From an uncultured Verrucomicrobia subdivision 3 bacterium (GTDB lineage: Bacteria; Verrucomicrobiota; Verrucomicrobiae; Limisphaerales; CAMLLE01): 9,823 bases of DNA. The stretch lies in assembly GCA_946480555.1 (NCBI GenBank), contig CAMLLE010000073.1:1-9823 (forward strand), given 5' to 3'. Under the pieces are notes generated by a model. That model was not told the DNA's origin. It did no database searches and saw only the letters and a list, made by a program, of their open reading frames with translations. The first letter of the stretch is position 1, and the number at the start of each line of letters is the position of its first letter. Shown one piece after another: positions 6,276-9,823 of the stretch. Both the position numbers and the translations under genes were made by a program.

Positions 6276-6356
6276 ACGGTGACTTCGTCCTCGTCGTCTC
6301 CTCGAACACCCCAAACAATCGAGGACGAGGACGATTACGAGAACGACCATGGATGC
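6276..6356. repeat. Intergenic palindromic repeat, copy C (GTCCTCG/CGAGGAC hairpin)
   Basis: This is the second clear copy. Its right arm, 6319-6347, is identical to 39-67 of copy A over 29 nt and lies in the same orientation. The similarity then fades toward a shared TGCACC at 6354-6359. The left arm (about 6281-6305, with TCGTCCTCGTC and CCTCGA) is less well preserved and has a small insertion, so the hairpin is imperfect. It lies between the acyltransferase stop codon and the rseP promoter region. It could cap the acyltransferase transcript, though there is no T-run. Confidence 0.8.
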
Positions 6357-6388
6357 ACCACTTACAACGAATGACCGGGATTCGAACA

Positions 6389-6416
6389 TTGCAGCGGGTC
6401 AATTCATCGGTATATT
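6389..6416 (+). promoter_or_regulatory. Candidate rseP promoter
   Basis: TATATT at 6411-6416 matches the -10 consensus at five of six positions. TTGCAG at 6389-6394 is a weak -35 (three of six) with a 16-nt spacer. The start point would be near 6423, about 24 nt before the rseP ATG. No clear Shine-Dalgarno sequence is seen in that leader. Confidence 0.35.
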
Positions 6417-6446
6417 CGCACGCCGTTAACCCGGCCGTTCTAAATT

Positions 6447-7868
6447 ATGGCAACGTTGAAAGTCGTTCTGATCATTCTTGAAGTGCTCCTGCTCTTCAAC
6501 CTGCTCATTGGCGTGCATGAGCTGGGCCATTTCCTCGCCGCCAAATGGCGCGGGTTGAAGATCGACCGCTTTGCCATCTGGTTCGGCAAACCGATCTGGA
6601 AGAAGCGCGTCGGCGGAGTGGAATACGCGCTGGGTTGGATTCCCGCCGGCGGCTACGTCTCGCTTCCGCAAATGGCCACCATGGAAGCCATCGAAGGCAA
6701 AAGCGAAAGTTCCGACCAGCCGCTGCCAAACATTTCCGCGCTCGACAAAATCATCGTCGCCTTCGCCGGACCGCTGTTCAGCTTTCTTCTCGCGGTAGTA
6801 TTTGCAGTCGTCGTCTGGCAGGTGGGACGCCCCGTTCCTGCGACGGAAAAATCTACCGTTGTCGGCTGGGTTTCGCCCGAAGGCCCGGCCTGGAAGGCGG
6901 GTTTGCGCGCCGGCGACAAGATTGTGGAGATTGATGGCGAACCCGTGAAGGAGTTCATGTCCGCGTCGCCCAGCAGCGTCACCTGGCGGATCATCACCAG
7001 CGAAGGGACAAACATCGCGATCAAATATCTGCGCGACGGCAAGGAATACATCGCGCACGCGACGCCGCATCGCGAACCGACGAAGTGGTATCAACGCAAA
7101 TCGATGCGCAAGGTGATGATCTCACCGGAACGTCCGGTCTCCATTGCAGACGTGCTCACCAACAGCCCCGCAGCGGTTGCCGGGTTGAAACCGAATGACG
7201 AGATCATCGCCATTGATGGCGAACCCGTGCTCGCACCAGAGGCGGTGCAATACGCGCAACTGATGCTCACCAACGGCCCGCTCAAGCCGGTGATGTTCAC
7301 CATCCGCCGCGGGGAGGAAGTGCTGCAGCGCGAAGTAATGCCGGAAAAACCGGTGAGGCCCGCGGATGCGACGCCCATTTTTGGATTCAGCATGTGGGGC
7401 GGCAGCACGAACGAAGCGCTCGCGTATCCCAAGCCGATGCAGCAGGTCTCCGAAAGCGCCGGGCAGATTTTCGCCACCTTGGGCACTGTCCTTTCCCCAA
7501 AGTCCGATGTCGGATTTCAACAGCTCGGTGGCGCCGTGATGATCATTCGAGCTTACAAGAATTTCTTCGAAAGCCCGAATGGCTGGCGCCGGGTGTTGTG
7601 GTTCAGCGTGGTGCTGAATGTGAATCTAGCGTTGCTGAATCTCCTGCCGTTTCCGGTGCTGGACGGTGGGCACATCACTCTCGCGATCATTGAGGCCATC
7701 CGCCGCCGTCCCGTGAGCGTGCGGGTTCTGCAGACGATTCAATCCGCCTGCGCGATGGTGCTGATCGCCTTCATGCTCTTCATCGCCTTCTTCGACGCCG
7801 GCGATTGGTGGCGGAGCGCGCGCGAAAACAAGCAGGAACGCGCCATTGAGTTTGCGCCGAAGAATTGA
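6447..7868 (+). CDS. rseP: RIP metalloprotease RseP (site-2 protease family)
   Basis: A 473-aa inner-membrane zinc protease that cuts substrates within the membrane. In Escherichia coli (RseP about 450 aa) it releases the envelope-stress sigma factor from its anti-sigma RseA and clears signal-peptide remnants. TM1 (about 5-23) runs into the zinc motif HELGH at 24-28. TM2 is about 105-127. PDZ-like domain 1 (about 137-205) contains AGLRAGDKIVEIDGEPV and domain 2 (about 222-300) contains AGLKPNDEIIAIDGEPV. TM3 (about 384-400) leads into NLLPFPVLDGGH (398-409), whose D406 is the third zinc ligand. TM4 is about 430-449. All catalytic residues are present. ATG 6447 is the natural start because TM1 begins almost at once. 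No anti-sigma substrate gene is in the window. The gene lies 232 bp upstream of ispG. Confidence 0.97.
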   Translation: MATLKVVLIILEVLLLFNLLIGVHELGHFLAAKWRGLKIDRFAIWFGKPIWKKRVGGVEYALGWIPAGGYVSLPQMATMEAIEGKSESSDQPLPNISALDKIIVAFAGPLFSFLLAVVFAVVVWQVGRPVPATEKSTVVGWVSPEGPAWKAGLRAGDKIVEIDGEPVKEFMSASPSSVTWRIITSEGTNIAIKYLRDGKEYIAHATPHREPTKWYQRKSMRKVMISPERPVSIADVLTNSPAAVAGLKPNDEIIAIDGEPVLAPEAVQYAQLMLTNGPLKPVMFTIRRGEEVLQREVMPEKPVRPADATPIFGFSMWGGSTNEALAYPKPMQQVSESAGQIFATLGTVLSPKSDVGFQQLGGAVMIIRAYKNFFESPNGWRRVLWFSVVLNVNLALLNLLPFPVLDGGHITLAIIEAIRRRPVSVRVLQTIQSACAMVLIAFMLFIAFFDAGDWWRSARENKQERAIEFAPKN

Positions 7869-7910
7869 AGCGGGCGGGACGCGGAATCCGGAACTTCAGT
7901 GCGGCCCGGC

Positions 7911-8095
7911 AGAAGTTCCGAGACACAAGTTCCAAAATCCAAAGATGCTTCTCGCAATGGGAGTCGATGTTTCGCTCCTTTTCGGAGGTTGGCACTTGGA
8001 ACTTGGAACCTTCTCGGACCGCCGAATCCAACCACCGCGTTCCGCGGTTCCATCGGCTTCCAACTTGAAACTTGGAGCCTGAATCCTGAAACTCT
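7911..8095. repeat. Degenerate TTGGAACTTGGA-type intergenic repeat region
   Basis: The gap between rseP and ispG is largely made of variants of a GTTCCAA/TTGGAAC word. On the plus strand there is CAAGTTCCAAAATCCAAAG at 7926-7944, CACTTGGAACTTGGAACC at 7993-8010, and CTTCCAACTTGAAACTTGGA at 8058-8077. The first block is roughly inverted relative to the second, so a long-range fold is possible. A small hairpin, ACCGCG/CGCGGT at 8034-8048, lies between the later blocks. Nothing here looks like a gene, and no clear ispG promoter stands out. The words recur too often to be chance, but the element's boundaries are unclear. Confidence 0.6.
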
Positions 8096-8100
8096 GTCCC

Positions 8101-9823
8101 ATGCGCTATTGCGAATCGCCCTTTGTCTATAAACGCCGGAAAACCCGTGAGGTCGTCATTGGCGATCCGAAAAACGGCGGCGTGATCGTCGGCGGCGAGC
8201 ACCCGGTCGTCGTGCAGTCGATGCTCACCTGCGATACCATGGACACTGCGGAATGCGTGAAGCAGACGCTGGATTTGGTCGCGGTCGGCTGCCAGCTGGT
8301 GCGCATCACCGCGCCAACTGTGAAGGACGCGGCAAACCTGAAAAACATCGTCGAAGAACTCCGCCGACGCGGTTGCCTGGTGCCGATCGTGGCGGACATC
8401 CATTTCAAACCGGAAGCCGCGATGGAAGCGGTGAAATGGGTCGAAGTTGTTCGCGTGAATCCCGGCAATTACGCCGATTCGAAGAAGTTCGCGATCAAGG
8501 AATACACCGACGACCAATACGCCGCCGAGTTGCTGCGCATCGAAGAAAAATTCACGCCACTGGTGCTCGAGTCCAAACGCCTGGGCCGCGCATTGCGCAT
8601 CGGAACGAATCACGGTTCGCTCTCGGACCGCATCATGAACCGCTATGGTGACACGCCGCTCGGCATGGTGGAGAGCGCGTTGGAGTTTGCGCGCATCGCC
8701 CGCAGAAACGATTTCCACAACTTCAAGTTCTCGATGAAGTCGAGCAACCCGAAGGTGATGATTGAATGCTACCGCCTGCTGGTCGCGCGGCTGGAACAGG
8801 AAGGGCCGGATTGGAATTATCCAATTCACCTCGGCGTGACGGAAGCCGGCGAAGGCGAGGACGGCCGCATCAAATCCGCCATCGGCATCGGCTCGCTGCT
8901 GTGCGATGGCCTGGGCGACACCATCCGCGTTTCGCTGACGGAAGATTCGCCGCATGAAATTCCTGTTTGCCGCGATTTGATTGCGCAGGTGGCGCGGCTG
9001 AGCAATTCCGCATTTCCAATTCCCCAATCCGAATTCCCGTTCGATCCTTTCCACTTCGAACGACGCCGCACACCTGAAATTGAATTGAATCCCACGTTCA
9101 AGTGCGGTGGCGACCAGTTGATTCGCGTCGCCGTCACACAGGCGACTTGGGACAGGGTCGCGCCGAAGCTGTCTCCGAAAGCGGATGTGAAGCCGGAAGC
9201 GGTTTACGAAGACTTGAACGTGGCGGAGATCGATCCGACGCAGGAATTCGAGATCAATTGCGACACACAGTTGGTCACAGTGAAGGATGGGGTGAATCTG
9301 CCGCCGGTCACTGCGTTTCGATTGTTGGTCGCGAAACTAAAACGCCTTGGGCGGAACAATCCGATTTTGCTGAAGGATTGCCTCGTGTTCGAATCATCGC
9401 CGCTTGCACCGAACATTGCGTTGCTGCGGGCATCAGTTGTGATCGGCGCCCTGCTCGCCGATGGCATCGGCGACGCGATCCTCGTTCGCGGCGAATCCGG
9501 CGCAGGCCAGAGTTTGCGGCTGGCCTACAACATTCTCCAGGCGGCCGGCTGTCGCAGTTTCAAGACGGATTATGTGGCGTGCCCGAGCTGCGGCCGCACA
9601 TTGTTCAATCTTCAAACCGTCACCGCGCGCATCAAGGCACGCACCGAACATCTCAAGGGCGTGAAAATCGCCATCATGGGTTGCATCGTGAATGGTCCCG
9701 GCGAAATGGCGGACGCGGACTTCGGTTACGTCGGCGGTGCGCCGGGCAAAATCAACCTTTACGTCGGAAAGACGCCCATCAAGTTCAACATCCCGGAAGT
9801 GGAAGCCGTGGAACGCCTCGTGG
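8101..9823 (+). CDS. ispG: 4-hydroxy-3-methylbut-2-enyl diphosphate synthase, long form (partial, 3' end off window)
   Basis: IspG (GcpE) converts MEcPP to HMBPP, the penultimate step of the MEP isoprenoid pathway, using a [4Fe-4S] cluster. The first 574 residues are present. The N-terminal TIM-barrel-like domain covers about 1-285: VVVQSMLTCDTMDT at 36-49, ADIHFKP around 98-104, VRVNPGNY at 117-124, and LGVTEAGEGEDGRIKSAIGIG. A linker near 300-320 leads to an extra central domain (about 320-440). That domain marks the long IspG of plants, chlamydiae and several other bacteria and is absent from the E. coli enzyme. The C-terminal cluster domain has C494 and C497 in CPSCGRT, C528 in MGCIVNGPGE, and the catalytic-site E535. 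ATG 8101 fits the usual N-terminus; no Shine-Dalgarno is seen. Only a short C-terminal piece should be missing. It lies downstream of rseP. Confidence 0.97.
   Translation, partial: MRYCESPFVYKRRKTREVVIGDPKNGGVIVGGEHPVVVQSMLTCDTMDTAECVKQTLDLVAVGCQLVRITAPTVKDAANLKNIVEELRRRGCLVPIVADIHFKPEAAMEAVKWVEVVRVNPGNYADSKKFAIKEYTDDQYAAELLRIEEKFTPLVLESKRLGRALRIGTNHGSLSDRIMNRYGDTPLGMVESALEFARIARRNDFHNFKFSMKSSNPKVMIECYRLLVARLEQEGPDWNYPIHLGVTEAGEGEDGRIKSAIGIGSLLCDGLGDTIRVSLTEDSPHEIPVCRDLIAQVARLSNSAFPIPQSEFPFDPFHFERRRTPEIELNPTFKCGGDQLIRVAVTQATWDRVAPKLSPKADVKPEAVYEDLNVAEIDPTQEFEINCDTQLVTVKDGVNLPPVTAFRLLVAKLKRLGRNNPILLKDCLVFESSPLAPNIALLRASVVIGALLADGIGDAILVRGESGAGQSLRLAYNILQAAGCRSFKTDYVACPSCGRTLFNLQTVTARIKARTEHLKGVKIAIMGCIVNGPGEMADADFGYVGGAPGKINLYVGKTPIKFNIPEVEAVERLV

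Noticed and set aside
6373..6395. GGGATTCGAAC, which resembles the T-arm of a tRNA on the reverse strand
   Set aside because: The flanking five bases on each side do not form a T-stem, and no anticodon or acceptor stem can be built around it. At most it is a fragment; no tRNA gene is supported.
7780..9054. 424-codon reverse open frame spanning the rseP-ispG gap and ispG
   Set aside because: It crosses a repeat-rich intergenic region and runs antisense to well-conserved IspG motifs. It is His/Arg-rich and family-less, as expected of a shadow frame.

Overview
The window looks like an ordinary, gene-dense stretch of a GC-rich bacterial chromosome, most plausibly a member of the Verrucomicrobiota (PVC group). 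Three things point there, none of them decisive. One is a secreted DUF4861 protein. Another is the long form of IspG, which carries an extra central domain. The third is the style of the intergenic repeats: palindromes of GTCCTCG/CGAGGAC units and a TTGGAACTTGGA-type repeat. There are no tRNA or rRNA genes, no CRISPR array, no transposase or phage genes, and no recognisable defence cassette or biosynthetic cluster.

Layout. Bases 1-411 are non-coding and begin inside a palindromic repeat. A forward gene (412-1728) encodes a receiver-histidine kinase hybrid. It converges on a run of four reverse-strand genes. In transcription order these are a small receiver-like protein (5243-4869), a cold-shock protein (4623-4414), the heme chaperone HemW (4363-3188) and a secreted DUF4861 protein (3056-1896). 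Divergent from the receiver-like gene, a forward series follows: a PlsC-type acyltransferase (5312-6217), the site-2 protease RseP (6447-7868) and long-form IspG (8101 to beyond the window end).

How the genes relate. The set is mixed: signalling, cold shock, heme handling, carbohydrate-related secretion, phospholipid synthesis, envelope stress and isoprenoid synthesis. rseP next to ispG is the only pairing that looks like conserved synteny, and the dxr gene often found beside them is not in the window. The gaps of 130-245 bp between most genes argue against one long operon; csp-hemW (50 bp) is the tightest pair.

Points of interest. The intergenic repeats stand out most: two clear copies and one degraded copy of a hairpin element, and a separate TTGGAACTTGGA-type repeat before ispG. 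Other points are the degenerate stand-alone receiver protein, a csp leader with a 12-bp palindrome and a hairpin, and an uncertain acyltransferase start. I found no convincing new multi-gene system.
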